In this document: positions 28,257-39,904 of the stretch, one piece after another
How the letters are laid out: every line of letters starts with the position of its first letter
Position numbering within the stretch: the stretch's first letter is position 1
Origin: Clostridiales bacterium
Lineage (GTDB): Bacteria; Bacillota; Clostridia; Christensenellales; CAG-917
Length of the DNA stretch: 64,000 nucleotides
Direction: 5' to 3'
Assembly (NCBI GenBank): GCA_022009995.1
Contig: CP091734.1
Coordinates: 1 to 64,000, forward strand
Translations under genes and position numbers: made by a program
The notes under the pieces: model-generated
The model's database searches: none
What the model was told of the DNA's origin: nothing
The model's input: the letters and a program-made list of their open reading frames with translations, nothing else

Positions 28257-29509
28257 TTAGAAAATTACGTCGTTTTTGTAAATGGGATACTTTTCGGCAA
28301 GAGCGCGGACGCGCGCGTTGACGTCGTCGTATGCCGCCTCGCCCTTTTCAAGTATATCCGCGATACAGTTGCCGACTTCCACCATTTCGTCTTCTTTCAT
28401 TCCTCTGGTCGTAAGGCAAGCCGTGCCGACGCGGATACCGCTTGTTACCGCAGGCTTTGCAGGATCGAAAGGAATCGAGTTTTTGTTGACGGTGATATGT
28501 ACGTTATCGAGCCTTTCGGTAAGTTCTTTGCCCGACACACCCGTCCCAAGAAGGTTCACGAGAATAAGGTGGTTGTCCGTGCCGCCCGAAACCATATTTA
28601 TACCGCGCGCGCGGAAAGTTTCCGCAAGTTTTTTGCAATTCAGTATTATCTGATGCTGATACGCCTTGAACTCCGGCGAAAGCGCTTCCTTGAACGCCAC
28701 TGCTTTGCCGCGATAATATGCATTAACGGGCCGCCTTGCGTGCCGGGGAAAACCGCTTTGTCGATTGTTTTTGCGTATTCTTCCTTGCAAAGGATAATGC
28801 CGCCGCGAGGACCTCTCAGCGTTTTATGCGTCGTGGACGTCACGAAATCTGCAAAAGGCACGGGGCTTGGGTGTTCGCCTGCCGCGACAAGTCCCGCGAT
28901 GTGCGCCATATCCACCATAAGGTATGCGCCGACTTTGTCCGCAATTTCTCTGAAACGCTTGAAGTCGATGATACGGGGATACGCCGACGCGCCCGCAACG
29001 ATAAGTTTCGGTTTGTTTTCAACGGCAAGTATTTCAACCTCGTCGTAATCGATAAGTCCTTCTTCACGGGTAACGCCGTATCCCACGACGTTGAACCATT
29101 TGCCCGAGAAGTTGACTTTGCTTCCGTGCGACAGATGTCCGCCGCCGTCAAGGCTCATGCTTAAAACGGTGTCGCCGGGCTGTAAAACCGCCTCGAACAC
29201 TGCAAAGTTTGCGTTTGCACCCGAATGGGGCTGGACGTTTGCGTGTTCCGCACCGAAAAGTTGTTTTAACCTGTCGCGCGCGATATTTTCGGCGATATCC
29301 ACGAATTGGCAACCGCCATAATAACGGTTTCCGGGATATCCTTCGGCGTACTTATTCGTGAAAAACGTGCCCATTGCCGCCATAACCGCGGGGCTTACGA
29401 TATTTTCGCTTGCGATAAGTTCCAGATTATACTGCTGACGGTCGAATTCTTTCACGAAACTGTCGTAAAGTTCGGGATCGAATTCCTTAATCGTTTTCAA
29501 ATCTACCAT
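28257..29509 (-). CDS. glyA: Serine hydroxymethyltransferase
   Basis: Converts serine and tetrahydrofolate to glycine and methylene-THF with PLP. Motifs: [59 protein letters not shown], and the PLP lysine in [14 protein letters not shown]. The frame breaks once near 28715, where AAAGGCAGTGG appears to have lost a G. The C-terminus ends [15 protein letters not shown] at 28257. It is the last gene of the run hslV-hslU-hisS-aspS-rseC-trxA-glyA. It supplies methylene-THF, which TrmFO in the same cluster uses. Confidence 0.94.
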
Positions 29510-29536
29510 AATTTCTCCTTACGTGCAAAATGCAGG

Positions 29537-29857
29537 TTATTTATTGTTTTCGACAAACATATTTAATTGTTGAAGGTTTTTATATCCGACGTCTTTTGCG
29601 ACTTCCGAGCCGTCCTTAAAAAGGATAAGCGTCGGAATCGACATAATGCCGAAGCGTCTTGCAAGGGCTTCTTCCTCGTCGACGTCGACCTTTAATACGG
29701 TGATATCTTTGTTTTCCCCGACGTACTGTTCGATAACGGGAGCAAGCATTTTGCAAGGACCGCACCAGTTTGCCCAAAAGTCGACAAGGCACAATCCGTC
29801 TTTTTTTACAAGTTCGTCAAAGTCCGCAACGGTTGCGTGAATAATTCTTTCTGACAT
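29537..29857 (-). CDS. trxA: Thioredoxin
   Basis: A 106-residue thioredoxin with the active site WCGPC at residues 31-35, preceded by VDFWAN, and the cis-Pro loop SIPTLILFKDGS. Cytoplasmic protein disulfide reductant. It is intact. It sits 12 bases after rseC and 27 before glyA, so it is cotranscribed. A thioredoxin reductase is not in the window. Confidence 0.95.
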   Translation of the reverse strand: MSERIIHATVADFDELVKKDGLCLVDFWANWCGPCKMLAPVIEQYVGENKDITVLKVDVDEEEALARRFGIMSIPTLILFKDGSEVAKDVGYKNLQQLNMFVENNK

Positions 29858-29869
29858 AAAACTCTCCTT

Positions 29870-30359
29870 TTAATCGTTGTTAATATTATTATCTGTTTCG
29901 TCGGTTTCAAGACCGTCGTCCTCGATTTCTTCGTCGGACTCCTCGTCTTCGCCGGCTCTTGTGATGATTTTCGTCATTTCGGGCACAAAGCCTTTTTTCT
30001 TTCTCACGACGAATTTATCAAGGATAACCGCAAGTCCGAGCCCCAGAAACAGCGCGACGACGCTTGCGATTATCTGCGCGGTTTCACCCATCGGAATAAA
30101 CGCGAAAACCGCGATTGCGACAAGGATAAGCGGTATGACGTAAACGATGACTGCGGCGGTAAGTACGTACTTGCTGCCCATCGTAACTTCAACTTTATCC
30201 CCTACGCCGACGCCCAAAGTGTTTCAGAATCACTTCGACCGTCTTTCCGCCCTTTGAAACGGCGCACATACGGCACTGATCGCACGCCGACTTTCTGTCA
30301 AAGCTTACGACCACGTTGCCGCCCCGCTTGATTTTCGTTACCGTGCCCGATTCAATCAT
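29870..30359 (-). CDS. RseC/MucC-family (SoxR-reducing system) membrane protein
   Basis: About 162 residues. The N-terminal soluble part starts [20 protein letters not shown] and holds a Cys cluster ([10 protein letters not shown]) that may bind an Fe-S centre. Two transmembrane helices follow ([20 protein letters not shown] and [18 protein letters not shown]), then a very acidic tail ([18 protein letters not shown]). Family members act in Rnf-linked electron delivery to SoxR or in RseC function; many Firmicutes copies are uncharacterised. The frame breaks once near 30222. The ATG overlaps the aspS stop (ATGA). Confidence 0.78.
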
Positions 30360-32157
30360 TTTTCTTCGGGTACGGCAAGACCGAGTTCTTTCAACTGGAC
30401 GTCTTCCACAAAGTCGGGTGCGCCCGTCATAAGGCACGACGCGTTCTGGACTTTCGGGAATGCGATGACGTCTTTTATGTTGTCGTCCCCGGTAAGGAGC
30501 ATCGTCAGCCTGTCAAGACCGAACGCAAGACCGCCGTGAGGAGGCGCGCCGTATTTGAACGCGTCCACGAAATCCGAAACGGTTTTTGATGGTTTCTTCG
30601 CTCATTCCGAGAATTTCAAACATTTTATGCTGCATTTCGGGCGTATGAATACGGATACTGCCGCCGCCTGCTTCCTGTCCGTTGATGACAAGGTCGTATG
30701 CGTTTGCGCGGATACTTGCAAGCACGTCGCGGTCGCGGCTGTCGATTTTGTCCATATCCTGCACGTTTACGCTGGTGAACGGGTGGTGCATCGCGTAAAC
30801 GATTGTCTTCGTCGCTCCATTCAAGCAGCGGGAATTCGGTAATCCACAAAATGTCGTATTCGTTTTTGTCGTAAAGCCCGAGTTTGTCCGCGATATGCGT
30901 GCGGAGCGCGCCCAAACTGTCGTAAACGACCTTGTTTTTATTGTCGGCAACGACAAGGATAAGGTCGCCTTTTTCGGCATGCAAAATATCTTCGATATTT
31001 TTGATTTCATCTTCCGTCAGGAATTTATAGAAAGTCGAGGTCGTGCTGCCGTCGTTTTTCTTTGACGCCCAGGCAAGCCCTTTCGCGCCGTAGTCTTTGA
31101 CGAAATCTGCAAACGCGTCGATTTCTTTCCTTGTGAATTTGTCCGCGCCGCCCTTTACGCAAAGCGCGCGTACGCTGCCTTTTTCAAGGGCTTGTCTGAA
31201 CACGGTGAATTCCGAATTTTTCACGGCGGGCGAAATGTCGTTGAGTTCCAGCCCGTATCTCGTGTCGGGTTTGTCGCTGCCGAAGCGGTTCATCGCTTCC
31301 GTCCAGGTCATGCGTCTGAAAGGCTTTGTGAAGGTGATATTCTTGCATTTTGCAAAGATATCCTTGATCATACCTTCCGCAATTTCCATGACGTCCTCGT
31401 CGTTTTCGACAAAACTCATTTCGATGTCGATCTGCGTGAATTCGGGCTGACGGTTTGCGCGAAGGTCCTCGTCGCGGAAGCACCTTGCAATCTGATAATA
31501 GCGGTCAAATCCCGCAATCATCAGAAGTTGTTTGTAAAGTTGCGGGCTTTGCGGCAAGGCGTAAAACGCGCCGTGTTTAATGCGGCTGGGGACAAGATAA
31601 TCCCTTGCGCCTTCAGGCGTGGATTTTCCGAGGAACGGCGTTTCGATTTCCAGAAAACCGTTTCTTGCAAGGTAGTCGCGCGCCGCCCTTGTGATTTTGT
31701 CGCGCATGATAAGGTTGTTTTGAAGATACGACTTTCTGAGTTCCAGATATCTGTATTTCAAAGCAAGATTTTCGCCGACGGACGCTTTTTCGGAAATGAC
31801 GAAAGGCGGAATTTCGGCTTCCGACAGAATTCTTAAATCCTTCACGTCGATTTCGACGTCGCCGGTGGGCATGTTTTCGTTGATATTCTTCCCTGTACGA
31901 AGTCTTACCGTGCCTTTTGCCGACACGACGTATTCTGCGCGTACGGAGCGCGCTTTATCGGTGAGCGCGGCGTCGACGCCTGCGTCGAAAGCAAGTTGCA
32001 CGATTCCCGTTCTGTCGCGAAGGTCGATGAAAACGAGATTGCCGAGATCGCGCGTTTTTGCGACGAATCCCATGACGACGACTTCACGATTTTCGTCGTT
32101 TTTTCTCAAATTTCCGCACATATCGGTGCGTTTTAATCCGTTAAGTAATTCTGCCAT
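30356..32157 (-). CDS. aspS: Aspartate--tRNA ligase
   Basis: A class II aminoacyl-tRNA synthetase, about 598 residues. An N-terminal OB anticodon-binding domain ([20 protein letters not shown]), motif 1/2 region with [20 protein letters not shown], the bacterial GAD insertion, and motif 3 in [13 protein letters not shown]. The frame breaks near 30805 (before [11 protein letters not shown]) and near 30575. The C-terminus is [14 protein letters not shown]. Starts 3 bases after the hisS stop; hisS-aspS pairs are common in Firmicutes. Whether it also charges tRNA-Asn was not examined. Confidence 0.95.
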
Positions 32158-32160
32158 AAT

Positions 32161-33415
32161 TTATGCCTCGATAAAAAATTTCGTAATTTCGTCGATATTG
32201 ACGGGCGTGCTTTCGCCCGATTCCATATTTTTGACGTTGACGACGCCCTTTTCAAGCTCGTCCGTGCCAAGAATCGCCGTGAATTTCGCGCCGATTTTGC
32301 CTGCGTATTTCATTTGCGCTTTCACGCTTCTTCCCGTGAATTCGGTATCAGCGGATATGCCCGCACTTCTCAGTTTATTCACGATTTTCAGCGCGTCGAA
32401 TTTAAGTTCATCCCCGACGTATCCGATAAAAGCCGTTACGTTATCGCACTTTTTCGGCATTTTGCCGGCGTTTTCAAGGACGAGAATCAGCCTTTCGATG
32501 CCCATGCCGAATCCAACCGACGGACAAGGTTTGCCGCCGACTTCTTCCACAAGATTGTCGTATCGTCCGCCGCCGCATACGGTGCCCTGCGCGCCGATAT
32601 CGTTTGACACGAACTCAAACCGTGCGGGTGTAATAGTCGAGCCCGCGGACAATGCGCGGATTCACGACGTAAGGAATTTCCAGCGTTTCAAGACCTTTTT
32701 TCAGGTCGTCCATATGCTTTTTGCAGTCGTCGCAAAGATAATCGAGGATAACGGGTGCGTCCGCGTTGATTTTCTTGCATTTTTCTTCCTTGCAGTCGAG
32801 AATACGCAGAGGGTTTTTGTCCAGCCTTTCCCTGCACGTTTCGCACATATCGTCGATATGGTCTTTGTAATATTCTTTCAGCGCTTTGTTGTATTCCTTT
32901 CTGCACGTCGGACAGCCTATGCTGTTGATATTGAGCGTAAGGTTGTCAAGCCCGAGCCTTACGAACAGCGATTTTGCAATCGAAATCGCCTCGACGTCCA
33001 TTTCCGCGCCGTAACTGCCGTAAAGCTCCACGCCGAACTGGTGATGTTCGCGAAGTCTGCCCGCCTGCGGGCGTTCGTATCTGAAAACGGGCGTGATGTA
33101 ATAAGTCTTCACGGGAAGCGGCCCCGCGTACAGACTGTTTTCGACAAAACATCTCGCAACGCCCGCCGTGCCTTCCGGTTTCAGCGTGATCGAGCGGTTG
33201 CCTTTGTCGAAAAAGGTGTACATTTCCTTATTGACGATGTCCGTCGTATCGCCCACGCCGCGCAGGAACAATTCGGTATGTTCAAAAGTCGGCGTGCGGA
33301 TTTCTTTGACGTCGAAAAGGCGCGTCGTTTCACGGACGGCGTCTTCGATATAATGCCATTTGTAACTGTCCTCGGGGAGGACGTCTTTCGTACCCTTCGG
33401 GATATTGAAACTCAT
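32161..33415 (-). CDS. hisS: Histidine--tRNA ligase
   Basis: A class II synthetase, about 418 residues. Motif 1 in PKGTKDVLPEDSYKWHYIED, motif 2 in TPVFRYERPQAGRLREHHQF, and the histidine-A signature GLDYYTRTVFEF followed by GGGRYDNLVEE. The insertion domain is Cys-rich (CPTCRKE, CETCRERLD, LCDDCKKH), as in many Firmicutes. The frame breaks once near 32635, inside the VFEF stretch, at a T-run. ATG at 33413-33415, 8 bases after hslU. Confidence 0.95.
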
Positions 33416-33423
33416 ATTGCCTC

Positions 33424-34731
33424 TTAAATGATATAACGTCTTAAATTCATCGTTTTGAGCGTTCCCGCAAGATGTTCGTCGACGTATTCCTGATTTATCG
33501 TTATCGTGACGGGTTCGGTATTTCCGCCCGCGTTGAAACTCACTTCTTCGAGCAGCGCCTCCATTACGGCGTGCAATCTTCTTGCGCCGAGGTTTTCGCT
33601 GTTTTCGTTTTCCATTGTCGCGATTTTCGCAATCTCCTTGATGGCGTCGTCGGTGAATTTAAGTTCCACCCCGTCGACGTTCAGAAGTTCCTTGTATTGT
33701 TTCAGAATCGCGTTGTCGGTTTGCGTAAGGATAAGTTCGAAATCCTTTTCGGTAAGGTTGTCAAGTTCCACCTTAATCGGGAAACGTCCTTGCAGTTCGG
33801 GGATTAAATCCTGCACCTTGCTGATATGGAACGCGCCCGCCGCGATGAACAAAATAAAGTCGGTGCGAATGACGCCGTATTTCGTCTGTACCGCGCACCC
33901 TTCGACGATGGGCAGAATGTCGCGCTGTACGCCTTCCCTCGACACGTCGGGCCCCTGCGAATTACCGCGCGCCGCAACCTTATCGATTTCATCGATAAAT
34001 CACGCCGTCTTGTTCCGCGCGCCTTAACGCCTCGGTTGCGATGCTGTCGTTGTCGACAAGTTTCGCGCTCTCTTCCGCGGTGAAAATATCCCTTGCCTGT
34101 TTCACCGTAACGGTGCGGGTTTTCTTTTTCTTGGGCATAAAGTTGCCGAAAATCGAGCCGATATTGATTTCCTGTCCCTGACCGACGTCGATCTGCATAT
34201 TTTTGGGTTCGTCCACTGCCTCGACGGAGATTTGCAGTTTGTCGAGATTGCCTTTTCTGAGTTCCTGCAAAACTTCTTCTTTCAGCGCGATATCGGGCTC
34301 GTCGCGTCCCGCCTGCTTTCTTAAAGGCAGAATAAGGTTGACGAGTTTGGTTTCGACGGTGTCCTGAACTTTGGGTTGAACCTCTTTGTACTTTTCTTCC
34401 CTGACAAGTCTTACCGCGGCTTCCACAAGGTCGCGCACGATGCTTTCGACGTCGCGCCCGACGTAGCCTACTTCCGTAAACTTCGTCGCTTCAACCTTGA
34501 CGAAAGGCGCTTTCACGAGTTTGCAAGACGTCTTGCGATTTCCGTCTTGCCCACGCCCGTGGGACCTTTCATAATAATGTTTTTCGGTGTGATTTCTTCC
34601 CTTAATTCTTCGGGAAGCATACTTCTTCTGTAACGATTGCGAAGAGCGATTGCAACCGCTTTTTTCGCCTCGTCCTGACCGATGATGAAACGGTCGAGTT
34701 CATTCACGATTTGCTTTGGGGTAAATTCCAT
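33424..34731 (-). CDS. hslU: ATP-dependent protease ATPase subunit HslU
   Basis: AAA+ unfoldase of the HslUV (ClpYQ) protease. Walker A in [19 protein letters not shown], the GYVGRDVES pore loop, the I-domain in the middle, Walker B near [10 protein letters not shown], and the C-terminal sensor-2 region [19 protein letters not shown] ending RRYII. The ATG at 34729-34731 was chosen over a GTG six bases upstream because of GGAGG spacing. The frame breaks near 34515 and 33995. It directly follows hslV. Confidence 0.94.
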
Positions 34732-34733
34732 AA

Positions 34734-35273
34734 TCACGCCTCCAAAACTTCAACCGTAAGACGGTCGTTGGTGTAAACGCAAAGATCGCTTGCGATTTTC
34801 ATTGCGCGACGTACGATTTCTTCCGCGCCCAGCGTGGTGTTTTCGTACAAAGCGCGCGCCGCGGCGTAAGCGTAGTTGCCGCCGCTGCCTATCGCGCAGA
34901 CGCCGTATTCGGGCTCGATAACTTCGCCGGTGCCGCTGACGATAAGCATCACGTCTTTGTCCGCGATAATCATCATCGCTTCCAGTTTCCTTGCCTTGTC
35001 GTTGCGCCAGAGTTCCGCAAGTTCGACGGCGGAACGCATGAGATTTCCGCTGTATTTTTGCAGCATTTCTTCAAATTTTTCGCTGAGCGCGAAGGCGTCG
35101 CTGACAGTCCCCGCGAAGCCCAGTACGACTTTATCGTTGTATATTCTTTTCACCTTTACGGCGTTTCCTTTGAAAACGACGCTCTCGCCCATGGTAACCT
35201 GTCCGTCGCCGGCGATTGCGGTCACGCCGTCTCTTTTGACGGCGCATATTGTTGTGCCTTTGAATGTAGTCAT
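34734..35273 (-). CDS. hslV: ATP-dependent protease subunit HslV
   Basis: Proteasome-beta-type peptidase of HslUV, 179 residues. After Met removal the N-terminus is [15 protein letters not shown], so the nucleophile is Thr1, as in typical HslV and unlike the Ser found in Bacillus ClpQ. The [14 protein letters not shown] motif is present. It is intact, with its own promoter in the 68-base gap after trmFO. The gene order topA-trmFO-hslV-hslU follows Bacillus, but the recombinase codV between trmFO and hslV and codY after hslU are both absent here. Confidence 0.95.
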   Translation of the reverse strand: MTTFKGTTICAVKRDGVTAIAGDGQVTMGESVVFKGNAVKVKRIYNDKVVLGFAGTVSDAFALSEKFEEMLQKYSGNLMRSAVELAELWRNDKARKLEAMMIIADKDVMLIVSGTGEVIEPEYGVCAIGSGGNYAYAAARALYENTTLGAEEIVRRAMKIASDLCVYTNDRLTVEVLEA

Positions 35274-35308
35274 AGTTTCTCCTTGTTAAGGGCTTTTTGT
35301 TACCGTAA

Positions 35309-35337
35309 AATATATCATATTTTATCGGTAAAATCAA
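35309..35337 (-). promoter_or_regulatory. Promoter of hslVU
   Basis: On the minus strand TTGATT - 17 bases - TATATT, 36 bases upstream of hslV. Confidence 0.65.
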
Positions 35338-35341
35338 TAGG

Positions 35342-36643
35342 TTATCGCAAAATAGTTTCGATCCACGTTTTCATATCTTCTTCGGCACGCGCGACGTAGG
35401 CTTTCCGACGTTCTTTTTTGTCACGGCACTCGATCGCAGGCAGTATGCCGAAGTTACTGTTCATTGGCTGGAAATTTTTTGCGTGCAACGTGATATATCT
35501 CGACAGCGCGCCCGACATCGTGGTTTTGGGCGGCTCGACGGCGTCTTTCCCTTCAAGTTCCCTTGAAAGATGAACCGCGGCAAGAAGTCCGCTCATTATG
35601 CTTTCGACGTATCCCTCGACGCCGGTGATTTGTCCCGCAAAATATATGGGCGCGTCGCCTTTGAGCCTGAACGTCCTTGTCAGACAATCGGGCGAATACA
35701 GATAACTGTTCCTGTGCATTACGCCGTATCTTAAACTCCGCGCGGTGCAAAGCGGGTATCATCGAGAATATTCTTTTTTGTTCGGGAAATTTCAGATTTG
35801 TCTGGAATCCGACAAGGTTGTACGCCGCGCCGTCTTCCGTTTCCTTGCGAAGTTGCAGGACGGCGTAAGGACGTTTGCCCGTTTTCGGGTCGGTAAGTCC
35901 GACGGGTTTCAGCATGCCGAAACGCATCGTGTCATATCCCCTTTCGCCATAACTTCGACGGGCATGCACCCTTCAAAAACCTCGCTTCCTTCAAAGTCTT
36001 TAAGCGGCACGGTTTCGCCGGAAATCAACGCGTTGTAAAAGGCGTCGTACTCTTCCTTGTTCATCGGGCAGTTTATATATCCGTCGCCCTTGCCGTACCG
36101 ACCGCTTTCGAATGCGAAGTCGTAATCGATCGACTGCGCGTCGACAATGGGCGCGACCGCGTCGAAAAAGAAAAGCCTGTCGCCCGTCTTTTTTGAGATA
36201 TCTTCAAACAGTTTGTCGGAAGTAAGCGGACCCGACGCCACGATAACGGGAACGCCGTCCGGGATACTTTCGACTTCTTCTCTTATCACCGTAAGCCCGT
36301 CGAATTCCAAAAGCCTTCTTTCCACTTCTTTGGAAAACGCCGCGCGGTCGACGGCAAGCGCGCCGCCCGCCTCGACGCGGGTTTTATAGGCGCAGTCGAT
36401 AAGCAGACTGTCCATTTCTTTGAGTTCGGATTTAAGCAGTCCCGACGACGTGTCGGGAACGTCCGATTTCAGACTGTTGCTGCACACGAGTTCCGCAAAA
36501 TCGGCGGTTCTGTGAGCGGGAGAAGACCTTAAAGGTCGCATTTCGTACAAATCGACCTTATAATTTCTCTTTAATAATTGATACGAGGCTTCGCATCCGG
36601 CAAGCCCCGCACCTATGATAATTACTTTTTTATTGTTCGCCAC
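35342..36643 (-). CDS. trmFO: tRNA m5U54 methyltransferase, folate/FAD-dependent
   Basis: Methylates U54 in the tRNA T-loop using methylene-THF and FADH2. The N-terminal FAD motif is [19 protein letters not shown], followed by [10 protein letters not shown] and FGMLKPVGL with the catalytic Cys region in between. The C-terminal part has [20 protein letters not shown]. The frame breaks near 35945 and 35730. Start is GTG at 36641-36643, inside the topA 3' end (overlap 14 bases). About 434 residues, normal for the family. Confidence 0.94.
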
Positions 36644-38807
36644 CGTCTTTGAAAACCTCGGTATGATTGCAGTCTTTATTCGTGCAGGTGTACTTCCTGC
36701 CCGACTTGGTTTTTGTCATTTTCATCACGCTTTCAATGCCCTTTTCTTTGCACTCGGGACAGAAATACGGAGCGGGCAAATCCCAACTTACGAAGTCGCA
36801 TTCGGGGTAACCGGAGCAGCCGTAGAAAGTCTTTCCCTTCTTGCTCTTTTTCTTTACGACGGGTTTCCCGCACTTCGGACACACCGCTTCCTGCTCAATC
36901 GAAGGCGCGGCGCCGGGCTCCGAGTAAGGCTTGGTATTCTTGCAGGCGGGATAGTTCGGACACGCCAGAAATTTTCCGTTTTTGCCGTCTCTTACGACCA
37001 TTCTCGCGCCGCATTTTTCGCAAATTACGTCGCTTTCTTCCGACGCGATATGCACCTTTCCGCCGCTTGAATTAGCGCGTTTTACAAGCGTCATTAGTTC
37101 GGGATAAAACTTTTCGATAATGGCTTGCCACTCGACGCCGCCTTCTTCGACCTTATCGAGTTCGCTTTCCATATTCGCCGTGAATTTCAAATCCATAATC
37201 GGCGGGAAATTTTTGACCATAAAATCGCAGACCGCTTCCCCGAGGGGCGTGGGGACGATTGCCTTTCCGTCCTTTTCGGTGTACGTGCGTTTTGCGATGA
37301 CGGAGATTATCGAGGCGTACGTCGACGGACGTCCGATGCCGTTTTCTTCCATCGTTTTGACAAGCGTCGCGTCGGTGTAACGCTGGGGCGGCTTGGTGAA
37401 TTTTTGCTCGTGCTTGGTGTCTTGCAGATACATCACGTCGCCTTCTTGCATATCGGGCAGCGTCTTTTCGGTCGCGTCGTCGTCATCGTCGTTCTTGTCT
37501 TCCAGCGGCACGTTGTTGTAAATCTTCGTGAAACCGTCGAAAACAAGCGCGCGCCCCGTCACCTTGTAGCCGAGTTTCGCGCCGTTAAGCACGGGATTGT
37601 CGTCGGCGATGATATGGACGTTGAGCGTGTTGTACACCGCATCAACCATCTGGCTTGCCAGAAATCTTTCGTATATGAGTTTGTACAATCTGTATTGATT
37701 GCGGTTGATTTGTTTTGCAGACTTTCGGGCGTGCGGTCGAGCGATATAGGACGGATTGCCTCGTGCGCGTCCTGCGCGTCCGATTTCGTCTTATAAAAAT
37801 TCGGTTTTTCGGGCGCGTATTTTTCGCCGTAATGGGTTTTGATGTAATTTATTGCGCTTGCCTGCATTTCGGGCGAAATACGCACGCTGTCGGTACGAAT
37901 GTACGTTACGAGAGCGGTTGCGCCTTCCCCTGCGATTTCGACGCCTTCGTAAAGTTGCTGCGCGATCTGCATCGTCTGCGGCGCGGTGAGCGACAGTTTT
38001 GCGGAAGCGTCCTGTTGCAGTGTGGACGTCGTAAACGGGGGTGCCGGGCGGTTTCGCAACGGCTCGCTTTGCGCTGTCAACGGTGAATTTTGCGCCTTTC
38101 GTGGCGTTGATTATCTTTTCGGCGTCGTGTTGGTTATGAATTTTCCACTTTTTGCCGTTTATATCGACGAAAGTGCATTTGAACACGTCTTTTTTGGATT
38201 TCGGATTTTGCTCCTTCGACAAAAAGGCGTTTATCGTCCAGTATTCTTCGGGTACGAAGTTTCTTATTTCTCTTTCGCGGTTGACAACCATTTCGAGCGC
38301 GGCAGACTGCACGCGTCCGGCGGAACTGCCCTTTTTAATGCGCTTTCCGAGAATCGGCGAGATTTTGTAACCGACAAGCCTGTCAAGAACGCGCCTTGCC
38401 TGCTGACTGTTGACCAGGTTCATATCGAGTTCTCTGGGGTTTTCGATTGCGTTATTGACCGCTTTTTTGCTGATTTCGTTGAAAACGATGCGGTTTTTGC
38501 CGTCGGGGATTTCCAGACAGTTTTTAAGGTGCCAACTTATCGCTTCTCCTTCGCGGTCCGGGTCGGTTGCGAGATACACGACGTCGTTTTGTTTGAGCGC
38601 GGATTTAAGTCTTCTGATGGTTTCTTTCTTTTCGGGGTTGATTTCGTATTCGGGCTCGAATCCGTGTTCGACGTCGATGCCCAACGTTTTTTGCGGAAGG
38701 TCGCAGACGTGACCGCCCGATGCGAGTACCGTGTACCCTTGTCCCAAATATTTTTGGATTGTTTTCGCCTTTGACGGCGATTCGACTATAACAAGTGATT
38801 TCGTCAT
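36630..38807 (-). CDS. topA: DNA topoisomerase I
   Basis: Type IA topoisomerase that relaxes negative supercoils; about 725 residues. TOPRIM domain at the N-terminus (SLVIVESPSKAKTIQKYLG, ATDPDREGEAISWHL), the active-site Tyr in ALVTYIRTDSVRISP, the VNSQQARRVLDRLVGYK region, and three C-terminal zinc ribbons (CEKCGARMVV..., CPKCGKPVV..., CPECKEKG...). The frame breaks near 38050 and 37710. ATG at 38805-38807, 10 bases after dprA. Confidence 0.95.
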
Positions 38808-38817
38808 TATGTCTCCG

Positions 38818-39904
38818 TTATTTCAAGGTAAAATAATTACCGGAAGTTCTGTCGATAAGGTCGTTCATTTCCATATTGAAAACGACGTTTTGAAGGTCGT
38901 TGGCGTTAAGCCCCGTTTCTCCATAAGTTCTTCGAAATGAGTTTCGCCCTGTTCCAGAATTTCAAGGATCTGCATTTCGTAAAACCCGAGTTGCACGCTT
39001 TCTTTCTGCTTTTTGTCGGCCTTGACGCCCATTGCTTCAAGGACGTCTTCGGGCGAGAGAACGAGCGCGCCCTGCATTTGTTTCAGCAGGAGATTGCTGC
39101 CTTCGGCGGTGGGTTGATTTATGTTTGCGGGAACGACGAACACGTCTTTGCCCTGTTCCAGCGCGTGGTTTACCGTAATCATCGTGCCGCTTTTAATACG
39201 CATTTCCGGCACGAACACTGCGTCCGCAAGCCCGCTTATTATGCGGTTTCTTTCGGGGAAGTTATACTGCGCGGCGTACGTCCCAAGACGATATTCGCTG
39301 ACAAACAAACCGTCTTCGTCAAGTATCCTTTCCATAAGAGCGCGGTTTTCGGCGGGATAACATACGTCAAGCCCCGATGCAACGACGGCAATCGTGCCGC
39401 CCTTTACGTCCAGCGCCGCTTTGTGCGCCGCGGTATCGACGCCCCTTGCGAATCCGCTTATCACGTTAAGCCCCGCCCGCGCGAATTCCGTCGCAAAATC
39501 ACGGGTTACGTTCAGCCCGTACCTGCTTGCGCCGCGCGTTCCGACAACGGCTACGCCGCGATTTCCGAAAAGATATTCATTGCCCTTAAAATACAAAGCA
39601 GCGGATATTCGTCGATGTTTCTTAACGAGTCCGGGTAACTCTCGTCAAACACGGACGTAACTTTTACGTCGTGTTTTTGCAGGTCGTCCCACTCCTTTTC
39701 AAGGGTTTCTTCGGTTTTGAGGTTTTCAAGTTTCCCAAAAACTTCCGTCCCCAGTATTTTCAAAAGCGCGGGCTTATATCTGTCGAAGTCGGTCAGAAGG
39801 TCTTTCGGCTCGGCAATGCTCAGAAGTTTATGCTTCCTTTTCAGCCCCAGACCTTCGACGGCGTTCAGTATAAGCAGCGCGTCGACGTTACTGTATTCAA
39901 TCAT
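38818..39904 (-). CDS. dprA: DNA processing protein DprA/Smf
   Basis: Binds incoming single-stranded DNA and loads RecA in natural transformation. The Rossmann-like core is visible: AVVGTRGASRYGLNVTRDFA, ISGFARGVDTAAHKAAL, VVASGLDVCYPAENRAL, FPERNRIISGLADAV. A C-terminal winged-helix segment follows. The start [13 protein letters not shown] at 39902-39904 overlaps the comM stop. The frame breaks near 39565 and 38915; the corrected C-terminus reads MNDLIDRTSGNYFTLK. Other competence genes are not in the window apart from comM. Confidence 0.93.
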
